A stretch of 9,081 nucleotides of DNA from Desulfobacterales bacterium (GTDB lineage: Bacteria > Desulfobacterota > Desulfobacteria > Desulfobacterales > UBA11574). This document shows positions 1-5,729 of the stretch, piece by piece; within the stretch, counting starts at the first letter, position 1, and every line of letters starts with the position of its first letter. Both the position numbers and the translations under genes were made by a program. Under the pieces are notes generated by a model. That model worked only from the letters and a program-made list of their open reading frames with translations. It made no database searches and was not told where the DNA came from. Location: contig JAUVTO010000065.1 of assembly GCA_030601485.1 (NCBI GenBank), positions 1-9,081 on the forward strand. Direction: 5' to 3'.

Positions 1-18
1 GGATAAAAAAGGGAAATC

Positions 19-54
19 CCCGGATCGATTTATTTCGGTCCGGGTTTTTTTTTT
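19..54 (+). terminator. Strong rho-independent terminator of an upstream gene
   Basis: A 10-bp stem joins CCCGGATCGA (19-28) to TCGGTCCGGG (35-44), with one T-G wobble and a 6-nt loop. It is followed directly by ten T residues (45-54). This is a textbook intrinsic terminator on the plus strand. It must serve a gene that ends before the window, so the downstream fmdB-hemC block needs its own promoter. Confidence 0.88.
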
Positions 55-71
55 GCTCCCGGACCCTAACT

Positions 72-89
72 ACAGATATTTGTATCTGT
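72..89. promoter_or_regulatory. Perfect 7-bp dyad, possible operator
   Basis: ACAGATA (72-78) and TATCTGT (83-89) form a perfect inverted repeat around a 4-bp AT-rich spacer. A further 6-bp pair, CTAACT (66-71) and AGTTAG (104-109), lies on either side of it. The size and symmetry suit a dimeric transcription factor, but no promoter core is clear beside it and the nearest gene starts about 300 bp downstream. It could equally be a chance palindrome in AT-rich DNA. Confidence 0.25.
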
Positions 90-140
90 TTACGGTGTAA
101 TTGAGTTAGTGGAAATCCCAAAAAACAAACAAATAACAAC

Positions 141-168
141 ACGCGGCGCAAGCGCCTGCGCTGCGCGT
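141..168. repeat. GC-rich palindrome
   Basis: ACGCG and GCGCA (141-150) pair with TGCGC (157-161) and CGCGT (164-168), with a 2-nt bulge and a 6-nt loop. The GC-rich block stands out sharply from the A-rich DNA on both sides (CAAA/AACA-type sequence). There is no T tract, so it is not a standard intrinsic terminator. It is probably part of an intergenic repeat family. Confidence 0.5.
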
Positions 169-180
169 GACCGAAATTCA

Positions 181-257
181 AAATCCCAAACAAAAAAATA
201 ATCGCTTTGCCTCCGGCCCATAGGGCCTACGGCCCGGAGGGAACCGGTTTGGAATTT
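181..257. repeat. Imperfect cruciform repeat with GC-rich core and AT-rich arms
   Basis: The outer arms AAATCCCAAAC (181-191) and GTTTGGAATTT (247-257) are complementary except at one position. Inside them, CCTCCGG (210-216) pairs with CCGGAGG (234-240). The core is a triple palindrome GGCCC-ATA-GGGCC-TAC-GGCCC (215-235) that can fold in two alternative ways. No open reading frame here has convincing coding character. I read it as a palindromic intergenic repeat; whether it is dispersed in the genome cannot be seen from one copy. Confidence 0.55.
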
Positions 258-340
258 GGAGTTTGAGATTTATTTGTAATTTGATGCTTGAGATTTGTGA
301 TTTAATTGATTTTTGGGGCTTGGAATTTATGATTTTAAAA
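253..340. repeat. Degenerate AT-rich repeats (TTTGAGATTT type)
   Basis: This stretch is built from loosely repeated words, such as TTTGGAGTTTGAGATTT, then CTTGAGATTTGTGATTT, then GGGGCTTGGAATTTATGATTTT. The A-rich side at about 176-191 carries related words in the opposite sense. It explains most of the gene-free DNA before the first gene. No convincing promoter was found: a TATAAA at 355-360 has no good -35 partner. Confidence 0.4.
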
Positions 341-392
341 AATATGTGAACGCTTATAAAAAAATCTTCATCCGAACAGGGAGTGATTAATA

Positions 393-623
393 ATGCCAAT
401 TTATGAATATCACTGTGATGTGTGCGAAAAAGATTTTGAATGGCTGGTTTTTGGAAATGAGCAGCCGGAGTGCCCTTCATGCAACAGCAAAAAGGTTAAA
501 AAACTCATTTCTTCATGCAGCTTTTTCAGTAAGGGAAGCCATGGGCAAACAGTCAAGTCTGCTGCCTCCGACTCAGCATGCAGTGGGTGTGCCGCCACCA
601 GTTGTACGACCTGCAGTCACTAA
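393..623 (+). CDS. FmdB-family zinc ribbon protein
   Basis: A 76-residue protein that begins MPIYEYHCDVC, the hallmark of the FmdB/CxxC_CXXC_SSSS zinc ribbon family. Cys8/Cys11 and Cys27/Cys30 form the two CxxC knuckles expected to bind one zinc. The family is often called regulatory, but its molecular role is not settled. Unusually, the tail carries a second set of cysteines, Cys63/Cys66 and Cys71/Cys74 followed by a final Ser-His, which could hold a second metal. The ATG is supported by AGGGAG (378-383) nine bases upstream. Its stop codon overlaps the hemC start by one base (TAATG), so the two are almost certainly co-transcribed and translationally coupled. Family assignment is firm; function is open. 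Confidence 0.88.
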   Translation: MPIYEYHCDVCEKDFEWLVFGNEQPECPSCNSKKVKKLISSCSFFSKGSHGQTVKSAASDSACSGCAATSCTTCSH

Positions 624-1567
624 TGGAAAAAATAATTAAAATCGGAACCCGGGGCAGCAAACTTGCGCTCTGGCAGGCGAACTGGGTTAAAACAGCTTTA
701 ACGGCCGGGCATCCCTCCCTTTCTGTTGAACTTGTACCCATAAAGACTAAAGGCGACAAGATACTCGATGTACCTCTTGCCAAGGTTGGCGGCAAAGGGC
801 TTTTTGTAAAAGAGATAGAGGAGGCGCTGTTGAACGGCCATATAGACCTTGCCGTACACAGCATGAAGGATATGCCGGCTGAGATACCGAACGGTCTGTG
901 CATCGGAGCAATTCCTCAGCGCGAAACCCCACAAGATGTTTTAATTTCAAGAAAAGGGTTACCCCTTTCCCAACTTGGACAGAACGCCCGGATCGGTACC
1001 AGCAGTCTTCGACGTACCGCTCAGCTTCTCCATGCCCGGCCCGATCTGGTCATATCGCCCTTAAGAGGAAATCTGGATACGCGTCTTAAAAAGCTCGAAG
1101 CTGAAAATCTCGATGCCATAATTTTAGCGGCTGCCGGCGTAAAGCGCTTGGGTCTTGAACACAGAATAACCGAATATCTGGATGAAAAGGTCATGCTGCC
1201 GGCAGTGGGTCAGGGCGCCCTATGCATTGAAATCAGGGAAAATGATCCTGAAGTCGAATCGATAATTGCTCTGCTTGAGCATCATGAAACAAGGACCGTG
1301 GTCGTGGGTGAGCGCGCTTTTTTAAACCGCCTGGAAGGAGGCTGCCAGGTTCCGATTGCAGCCCACGGAAAAATCGAAAAAAACAGGTTTACACTTTGCG
1401 GTCTCGTTGCAACCGTAGACGGGACCACCGTCATTAGGGAAACCCTCTCGGGTCATAAAGATTCATCCGAAATCATAGGTATAAAACTTGCTGATCGCCT
1501 CATTGAAATGGGGGCAAAAACCATAATGGAAAACCTAACCCGGATAAACCGGGAAAGTTACAAGTGA
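623..1567 (+). CDS. hemC: Hydroxymethylbilane synthase (porphobilinogen deaminase)
   Basis: This cytoplasmic enzyme joins four porphobilinogens into hydroxymethylbilane, the linear precursor of all tetrapyrroles. The 314 residues match the usual length of about 310. Visible motifs are GTRGSKLALWQA (8-19), HSMKDMP (79-85) with the catalytic Asp83, GTSSLRR (125-131), LRGNLDTR (147-154) and LEGGCQVPIA (238-247). Cys241 in the last should carry the dipyrromethane cofactor. I chose the ATG in the TAATG junction because the protein then starts MEKIIKIGTRGS as in the family; an earlier ATG at 578 would add unrelated residues from inside fmdB. There is no clear ribosome-binding site, which fits re-initiation after fmdB. 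The last codons and stop lie in the first copy of a 17-bp tandem repeat. The product feeds the HemD half of the next gene. Confidence 0.96.
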   Translation: MEKIIKIGTRGSKLALWQANWVKTALTAGHPSLSVELVPIKTKGDKILDVPLAKVGGKGLFVKEIEEALLNGHIDLAVHSMKDMPAEIPNGLCIGAIPQRETPQDVLISRKGLPLSQLGQNARIGTSSLRRTAQLLHARPDLVISPLRGNLDTRLKKLEAENLDAIILAAAGVKRLGLEHRITEYLDEKVMLPAVGQGALCIEIRENDPEVESIIALLEHHETRTVVVGERAFLNRLEGGCQVPIAAHGKIEKNRFTLCGLVATVDGTTVIRETLSGHKDSSEIIGIKLADRLIEMGAKTIMENLTRINRESYK

Positions 1568-1594
1568 GCTAAAGTTACAAGTGAGCTAAAGTTA
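1554..1594. repeat. 17-bp tandem repeat overlapping the hemC stop
   Basis: AAAGTTACAAGTGAGCT occurs at 1554-1570 and again, identically, at 1571-1587, followed by a partial copy (AAAGTTA, 1588-1594). The first copy includes the last codons of hemC and its TGA stop (1565-1567). The duplication therefore extends the coding end into the spacer. Its second unit also forms the left arm of the inverted repeat listed next. Confidence 0.85.
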
Positions 1595-1648
1595 AGGGGT
1601 CGCTACGCTCCGACTTTTATACAAATTGGCAGTATTCCTTAACTTTAG
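1586..1648. repeat. 12-bp perfect inverted repeat around a GC-rich hairpin core
   Basis: CTAAAGTTAAGG (1586-1597) and CCTTAACTTTAG (1637-1648) are exact complements separated by 39 bases. With a small indel the pairing extends outward through AAGTG and CACTT. The middle holds a small GTCG/CGAC hairpin (1599-1614). No T tract follows the right arm, so it is not a canonical terminator. The layout of AT-rich arms around a GC-rich core resembles the element at 181-257. It might stabilise the hemC 3' end or be a dispersed repeat. Confidence 0.7.
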
Positions 1649-1650
1649 GC

Positions 1651-1674
1651 ACTTTAGATCACTTTAGATCACTT
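1651..1674. repeat. 10-bp direct repeats (ACTTTAGATC)
   Basis: ACTTTAGATC stands twice in tandem (1651-1660, 1661-1670), followed by a partial ACTT. A related word, ACTTTAGGC, precedes it. Read on the opposite strand these units resemble the AAGTGAGCTAAAGT units at the hemC end. The whole spacer is thus two facing arrays of related units with different periods (17 and 10). Confidence 0.7.
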
Positions 1675-1700
1675 CACACTTAATTGTCCAAGCATTTTTT

Positions 1701-1728
1701 TTGCCACAAAATACACAAATTTTACAAT
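1701..1728 (+). promoter_or_regulatory. Candidate sigma-70 promoter of cobA-hemD
   Basis: TTGCCA (1701-1706) and TACAAT (1723-1728) are separated by 16 bp, and each matches the consensus at five of six positions. Transcription would start near 1735, just before the coding start at 1752. Its place after the repeat block suggests that cobA-hemD can be expressed independently of hemC. The region is AT-rich, so chance matches are possible. Confidence 0.45.
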
Positions 1729-1751
1729 TAAGGTAACAAGAACCCAACTGA

Positions 1752-3287
1752 ATGAAAATTATGAAAGGTAAAGTTTATCTTGTGGGTGCAGGTCCCGGTG
1801 ATCCAGGATTGATTACTGTAAAAGGACTTGAATGTATTAAGAAAGCCGATGTGTTAATATACGATTATCTTGCGTCGCCGATCCTGTTGAAACACGCACA
1901 AAAACAAACCGAAATCCTCTATGTGGGGAAAAAAGGAGGAGATCACACACTTTCTCAGGATGAAATTAATTCGCTGATAGCAGAAAAAGCCCAAAAAGGT
2001 TTAACGGTTACCCGGCTTAAGGGAGGCGACCCCTTTATATTCGGCCGTGGTGGCGAAGAAGCAGAGATACTTTTCAAGAATGATATCCCTTTTGAAATTG
2101 TGCCCGGCGTAACTTCGGCCATTGCAGCCCCTGCGTATGCGGGAATCCCGCTGACTCACAGAAAAATTACATCTACTCTCGCCTTTGTAACCGGACATGA
2201 AGATCCTTTAAAAGAAGCATCGAGCATTGACTGGGCAGCACTTGCCAAAGGGATCGGAACCCTTGTCTTTCTGATGGGAGTTAAAAACCTGCCGTATATA
2301 ACAAACCGGCTTATTGGCCATGGGATGAACCCGGATACACCCGTTGCGCTTATTCGATGGGGAACTACGCCCAGGCAGACCACTGTTACGGGAACACTCG
2401 ATACAATCTCAGAGCGTGCCAAAGATGCCGGTTTCAAACCCCCTTCCGTTATTGTTGTCGGCCAGGTTGTAAAATTAAGAGAAATGCTGAAATGGTTTGA
2501 AACCCGTCCCCTGATGGGACGCCGTATCGTGGTGACCCGGGCCAGGGAACAGGCAAGCGGACTGGTTCAGCGCCTTTCCGATCTTGGGGCGGAATGCCTG
2601 GAATGCCCGACCATTAAAGTAGCCCCTCCGGATGATTTTAAACCGCTTGATACGGCCATCCAAAACCTTTCGACCTATGAATGGCTGATATTTACAAGCG
2701 TAAACGGAGTATCTTTTTTCTTTAACCGGCTTTTTGCAAAAAACAAGGACGTTCGCGCGTTGCGTAATGTACAAACTGCGGTCATCGGTCCCGCAACCGC
2801 AAAAAGACTTTTGGATTTTGGGTTACAAAGCGATATTGTTCCTGAGACTTACAGAGCTGAGTCTATTATCAAGGCGTTTGCCGGGAAAGATTTAAACGGG
2901 AAAAAAATACTGCTCCCCCGAGCCAAGGAGGCAAGGCCCATCCTTCCTTTAGAATTGACCCGGATGGGAGCTGTTGTCGATGAAGTCACCGCATATTGTA
3001 CCCGATCGGTTCAGGACAATGCGGATCTTATGCTCAAACGGCTTAAAGAGAAAACAATAGATCTGATAACCTTTACAAGTTCATCTACGGTAAAAAACTT
3101 TCATGCCCTTGTTCCATCCGAAGATCTCCAGAGATTGATGCAGGGTGTCACGGTTGCAAGCATCGGCCCCATAACCGCCGATACCGCTCGTAATCTGGGA
3201 TTTGATATTCATATTATTGCAGAATCTTTTACCATACCGGGATTATGCGAGGCGATTAGACAGCATTATAGTACAAAGACATATTGA
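1752..3287 (+). CDS. cobA-hemD: Bifunctional uroporphyrinogen-III C-methyltransferase / uroporphyrinogen-III synthase
   Basis: A 511-residue cytoplasmic fusion. Residues about 5-250 are the SAM-dependent methyltransferase CobA (SUMT), which makes precorrin-2 from uroporphyrinogen III: VGAGPGDPGLIT (11-22), GGDPFIFGRGGEE (91-103) and PGVTSAIAAPAYAGIPLTHR (118-137). Residues about 255-505 are HemD, which cyclises the HemC product: GRRIVVTRA (256-264), FTSVNGV (314-320), FTSSSTVKNF (441-450) and IGPITADTAR (471-480). Fusing the two lets the unstable intermediate pass from synthase to methyltransferase; such fusions are known in sulfate reducers and Firmicutes. Both halves look intact. The start could be the ATG at 1752 or at 1761. 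The second gives the more typical MKGKVYLVGAGPG, but neither has a good ribosome-binding site: AAGGTAA at 1730-1736 is rather far. The -35 of the next candidate promoter overlaps the stop codon. Confidence 0.95.
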   Translation: MKIMKGKVYLVGAGPGDPGLITVKGLECIKKADVLIYDYLASPILLKHAQKQTEILYVGKKGGDHTLSQDEINSLIAEKAQKGLTVTRLKGGDPFIFGRGGEEAEILFKNDIPFEIVPGVTSAIAAPAYAGIPLTHRKITSTLAFVTGHEDPLKEASSIDWAALAKGIGTLVFLMGVKNLPYITNRLIGHGMNPDTPVALIRWGTTPRQTTVTGTLDTISERAKDAGFKPPSVIVVGQVVKLREMLKWFETRPLMGRRIVVTRAREQASGLVQRLSDLGAECLECPTIKVAPPDDFKPLDTAIQNLSTYEWLIFTSVNGVSFFFNRLFAKNKDVRALRNVQTAVIGPATAKRLLDFGLQSDIVPETYRAESIIKAFAGKDLNGKKILLPRAKEARPILPLELTRMGAVVDEVTAYCTRSVQDNADLMLKRLKEKTIDLITFTSSSTVKNFHALVPSEDLQRLMQGVTVASIGPITADTARNLGFDIHIIAESFTIPGLCEAIRQHYSTKTY

Positions 3288-3313
3288 CCTTTTCATATGT
3301 TTTGGTGTATTAT
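3284..3313 (+). promoter_or_regulatory. Candidate sigma-70 promoter of the M20-like/gpgS pair
   Basis: TTGACC (3284-3289) and TATTAT (3308-3313) are separated by 18 bp, each with one mismatch to consensus. The -35 hexamer contains the TGA stop of cobA-hemD. The predicted start near 3320 leaves a short leader before the ATG at 3356. This would separate the compatible-solute pair from the tetrapyrrole genes at the level of transcription. Confidence 0.5.
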
Positions 3314-3355
3314 TTATTGTTGTATAACCGTCCAACATATTTCAATGGAGTCAAC

Positions 3356-4525
3356 ATGGATAGCTATCTGGATAAGCTTCCTGAATTTGTCGATACCATC
3401 AAATCCATCAAAGAGACCATTATTACCAATATCGTATTGATCGGTCAAATACCTGCCCCCACGTTTAAAGAGAAAAGACGCACCAGTGTTTTTATGGAGA
3501 GACTGGCGGATTTCCATGTTGATGAGTGCACAACCGACGGTTACAGAAATCCGATCGGCATTGTCAAGGGAACATCGGAAACAAAGCCGCCTATCTTTGT
3601 GGTTGCGCACCTTGATACTATTTGGGGAACAGACATTGACCATTATTATACCATCAAGGAAAATTCGATAACCGGTGCGGGCATCATGGACAATTCCATC
3701 GGTGTCGGGGTTCTGGTCTCCTTGCCGGAAATTTTTCGAAAATTAAACTTGCGTTTTGAATCCGACATCGTTCTGGCAGGTGTTATACAATCCTTAGGCA
3801 AAGGCAACCTCAGGGGCATCAGGCATCTTTTAAAAACATGGAGTACTCCCATAAGAGGTGCTGTTTGTATTGAGAGTAATGAACTCGGAAGACTTAATTA
3901 TTACGCTGACGGCATGACCCGATGTGAAATCGACTGCAACATCTCTACAATCAATGGATGGGAACATAAATTTAAACCCAATGCTATCCTGATATTAAAT
4001 GAAGTGATCAATCAGATTTTAAAACTGCGTTTGCCTCAAAGACCCCGCTCAAGGGTAATTATCGGGAAAATGTCAGGTGGTTTCAAGCATGGTATGATCG
4101 CCAATGACGCAAGACTTGGCTTTGAGATCCAAAGCAACTCCGACAAAATGGTAAAATCGATTTCCAACAACATTAAAGATATTGTAGAAGGTATCAGTCA
4201 CGAATATGAAGTTGAGCTGAAGCTAAAAACGTTGAGCAATATTCATGCAGCAAGAATAAAATTTAATCATCCCCTGGTAAAAAGCACCGTAGATGTTATG
4301 AAAAAACTCGGTTTAACACCGATAAGCGAACCCAGTGAATCCGAACTTTCAATTTTTCTTTCACGCAAGATACCGGCGGTCACCCTGGGAATTACCCGGG
4401 GAGAAAACTATCAACAAACAAATGCCATGGTAGAAATTGAACCCATGTTTAAAGGGATTGCCCAGATTATCGGAGTAATTATGGCCATCGACAGCGGGGT
4501 GTGTGATGAAGAGTACCTGGCTTGA
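3356..4525 (+). CDS. M20-family metallopeptidase homologue, probable pseudoenzyme
   Basis: A 389-residue protein with the fold signatures of M20 peptidases/deacylases: IPAPTFKEKRR (32-42), VVAHLDT (82-88), GAGIMDNSIG (107-116), a lid-domain-like part (about 185-290) and IPAVTLGITRG (339-349). By analogy with carboxypeptidase G2, His85, Asp87, Asp112 and Glu173 are kept. The region that normally reads like VGEEGLGDLRG is VIQSLGKGNLRG (143-154), and there is no acidic residue between Asp137 and Glu173, so the general base and one zinc ligand are gone. The C-terminal ligand histidine is also missing: GENYQQTNAM (349-358) stands there and no His follows His305. The frame is open and full length, so this is not a decayed gene. 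I chose the ATG at 3356 because GGAG (3347-3350) lies five bases upstream. It overlaps gpgS by 20 bases. Possible roles are binding, scaffolding or regulation; none is shown. Confidence 0.8.
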   Translation: MDSYLDKLPEFVDTIKSIKETIITNIVLIGQIPAPTFKEKRRTSVFMERLADFHVDECTTDGYRNPIGIVKGTSETKPPIFVVAHLDTIWGTDIDHYYTIKENSITGAGIMDNSIGVGVLVSLPEIFRKLNLRFESDIVLAGVIQSLGKGNLRGIRHLLKTWSTPIRGAVCIESNELGRLNYYADGMTRCEIDCNISTINGWEHKFKPNAILILNEVINQILKLRLPQRPRSRVIIGKMSGGFKHGMIANDARLGFEIQSNSDKMVKSISNNIKDIVEGISHEYEVELKLKTLSNIHAARIKFNHPLVKSTVDVMKKLGLTPISEPSESELSIFLSRKIPAVTLGITRGENYQQTNAMVEIEPMFKGIAQIIGVIMAIDSGVCDEEYLA

Positions 4526-5477
4526 AAAAAATACATTCCATTATTCTGAATTTAATGATCTGGATCGGCTTGTAGAGGAAAAACAAAGAAAAAACCTGAA
4601 AATTTCTCTGTGCCTGCCGACCTTAAATGAAGAAAAGACCATCGCAAAAGAAATTCTGATAATGAAATCAGAGTTAATGACCCGCTATCCGCTTCTGGAT
4701 GAGCTTGTTGTTATCGACTCCGGCTCAACAGACAAAACCAGAGAAATTGCCAGAGCATATGGTGCCGATGTTTATGAAGCAACGGAAATTCTACCTGATC
4801 TTGAACCATTCAAAGGCAAAGGTGAAAATCTATGGAAAGCCCTTTATGTTACAAAAGGTGACATAATAGTTTACCTTGATGCGGATATAAAAAATATTCA
4901 TCACAGATTTGCATATGCGCTTTTGGGTCCGCTTATTCTTTTTGACAATATTAAATACGTCAAGGCCTTTTATGACAGACCGATTGCTATCGGAAAAAGT
5001 AAAATCAGGCCCACCGGAGGCGGACGAGTTACCGAACTTGTGGTTAGACCTATGTTTTCTCTGTTTTTTCCTGAACTCACCCAGATTCTCCAGCCTTTAT
5101 CGGGTGAATATGCAGGCTTTCGAGAAATATTTGAAGCAATTCCATTCCCCATAGGGTACGGGGTTGAAACCAGTATGATTCTCGATATCTATGAAAAATG
5201 GGGTCTTGACGTCATTGCTCAGGTTGATCTTGACAGACGGATTCACAGAAATCAGGACACGAGGGCATTGGGAAAAATGGCGTTTGTTATTCTTATGACA
5301 TTTATCAATCGCAAAAACAAATTAGGATTGATCGATTTAAAAGAAGATCTCTTCAATGAAATGATACAATATAATCTTGTAAAAAACGAATACAAGCCGG
5401 ATATTTTTCAAATAGAAGGGCACGAAAGACCGCCAATTATAGAGATCCCGGCATATAGAGAAAAATTTAAAAAATAA
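4506..5477 (+). CDS. gpgS: Glucosyl-3-phosphoglycerate synthase (GT81)
   Basis: This enzyme transfers glucose from an NDP-glucose to 3-phosphoglycerate. The resulting glucosyl-3-phosphoglycerate is dephosphorylated to glucosylglycerate, a compatible solute used under salt stress or nitrogen limitation. Numbered from the ATG, the GT-A fold shows LCLPTLNEE (35-43), VIDSGSTDKT (69-78), KGKGENLW (103-110), the metal-binding DADI (125-128), TGGGRVTELVVRP (170-182), LQPLSGEYAG (195-204), GYGVET (217-222) and HRN (247-249). This order and spelling match mycobacterial GpgS. Length is 323 residues. A GTG lies directly before the ATG (4503); I prefer the ATG because GGGG (4496-4499) is six bases away. 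The start lies inside the end of the M20-like gene, implying translational coupling. The matching phosphatase (GpgP) is not in the window. Mannosyl-3-phosphoglycerate synthase is a less likely alternative. Confidence 0.9.
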   Translation: MKSTWLEKNTFHYSEFNDLDRLVEEKQRKNLKISLCLPTLNEEKTIAKEILIMKSELMTRYPLLDELVVIDSGSTDKTREIARAYGADVYEATEILPDLEPFKGKGENLWKALYVTKGDIIVYLDADIKNIHHRFAYALLGPLILFDNIKYVKAFYDRPIAIGKSKIRPTGGGRVTELVVRPMFSLFFPELTQILQPLSGEYAGFREIFEAIPFPIGYGVETSMILDIYEKWGLDVIAQVDLDRRIHRNQDTRALGKMAFVILMTFINRKNKLGLIDLKEDLFNEMIQYNLVKNEYKPDIFQIEGHERPPIIEIPAYREKFKK

Positions 5478-5488
5478 AAATTTAAAAA
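5461..5488. repeat. 13-bp direct repeat across the gpgS stop
   Basis: AAAAATTTAAAAA occurs at 5461-5473 and 5476-5488 (period 15), on either side of the TAA stop (5475-5477). It may be a small slippage duplication. In such AT-rich sequence the significance is low. Confidence 0.5.
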
Positions 5489-5544
5489 GTCATACTACCA
5501 TTGCTGCAGTATCAATTGAATATCCGTTTAAAACCGAAGGCCTC

Positions 5545-5617
5545 AAAAAAAAATGCCTGGGCCGTATCAGTGGGAGGCTACATTTTCTCGCACAAGTTAT
5601 CGGTTTACGACCCAGGC
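5545..5617 (-). terminator. Nested-hairpin terminator downstream of livM
   Basis: GCCTGGGCCGTA (5555-5566) pairs with TACGACCCAGGC (5606-5617) along 12 positions with one mismatch. Inside, GTGGGAG (5570-5576) pairs with CTCGCAC (5587-5593) with one mismatch and a 10-nt loop. On the minus strand the outer stem is followed one base later by nine U residues (complement of the A run 5545-5553). This fits an intrinsic terminator about 110 bases after livM. The large folded loop is unusual and could instead mark a small 3'-derived RNA. Read on the plus strand it has no T tract after the stem, so it would not clearly end gpgS transcripts. Confidence 0.6.
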
Positions 5618-5632
5618 TGTTAAAACAATCAA

Positions 5633-5647
5633 CCCCAAAAAAGGGGG
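5633..5647. other. Small C4/G4 hairpin in the convergent spacer
   Basis: CCCC (5633-5636), six A residues and a G5 run (5643-5647) can form a short hairpin, but no T tract follows. The rest of the spacer to 5729 is very AT-rich, with A8 and T10 runs near 5706-5728 that could form a weak bidirectional stem. No small gene is seen between 5478 and 5729. Confidence 0.25.
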
Positions 5648-5729
5648 ACAAATTTATTTTAGATGTTTGCTAACAGAATTAAAACAACTAATCAAGGTTT
5701 TTTTAAAAAAAATATAATTTTTTTTTTAA

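Noticed and set aside
178..480. Open frame of 100 codons on the minus strand
   Set aside because: It runs through the AT-rich repeats, the GC-rich palindrome and the antisense of the FmdB-like gene. Its composition (KLQI/KSQI runs) reflects repeats, and no family is recognisable.
578..622. Upstream ATG extending hemC by 15 codons
   Set aside because: The extra residues lie inside the FmdB-like gene and do not resemble the HemC N-terminus; the ATG at 623 fits the family and the TAATG coupling.
1554..1674. CRISPR-like array
   Set aside because: Repeat units are 10-17 bp in direct tandem with no unique spacers and no cas genes nearby.
3284..3355. TTG start extending the M20-like protein by 24 residues
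   Set aside because: The TTG overlaps the cobA-hemD stop, the added hydrophobic residues do not match the family, and the ATG at 3356 has its own GGAG.
3356..4525. M42 or M28 aminopeptidase instead of M20
   Set aside because: The order AHLDT, GIMDNSIG, GNLRGIRHLL and the final IPAVTLG segment follows M20 proteins; no M42 or M28 signatures are seen.
5555..5617. Integron attC site or a known riboswitch
   Set aside because: The ends lack the GTTRRRY/RYYYAAC core sites and no integrase is present. The fold sits 3' of genes and is followed by a U tract on the minus strand, fitting a terminator better.
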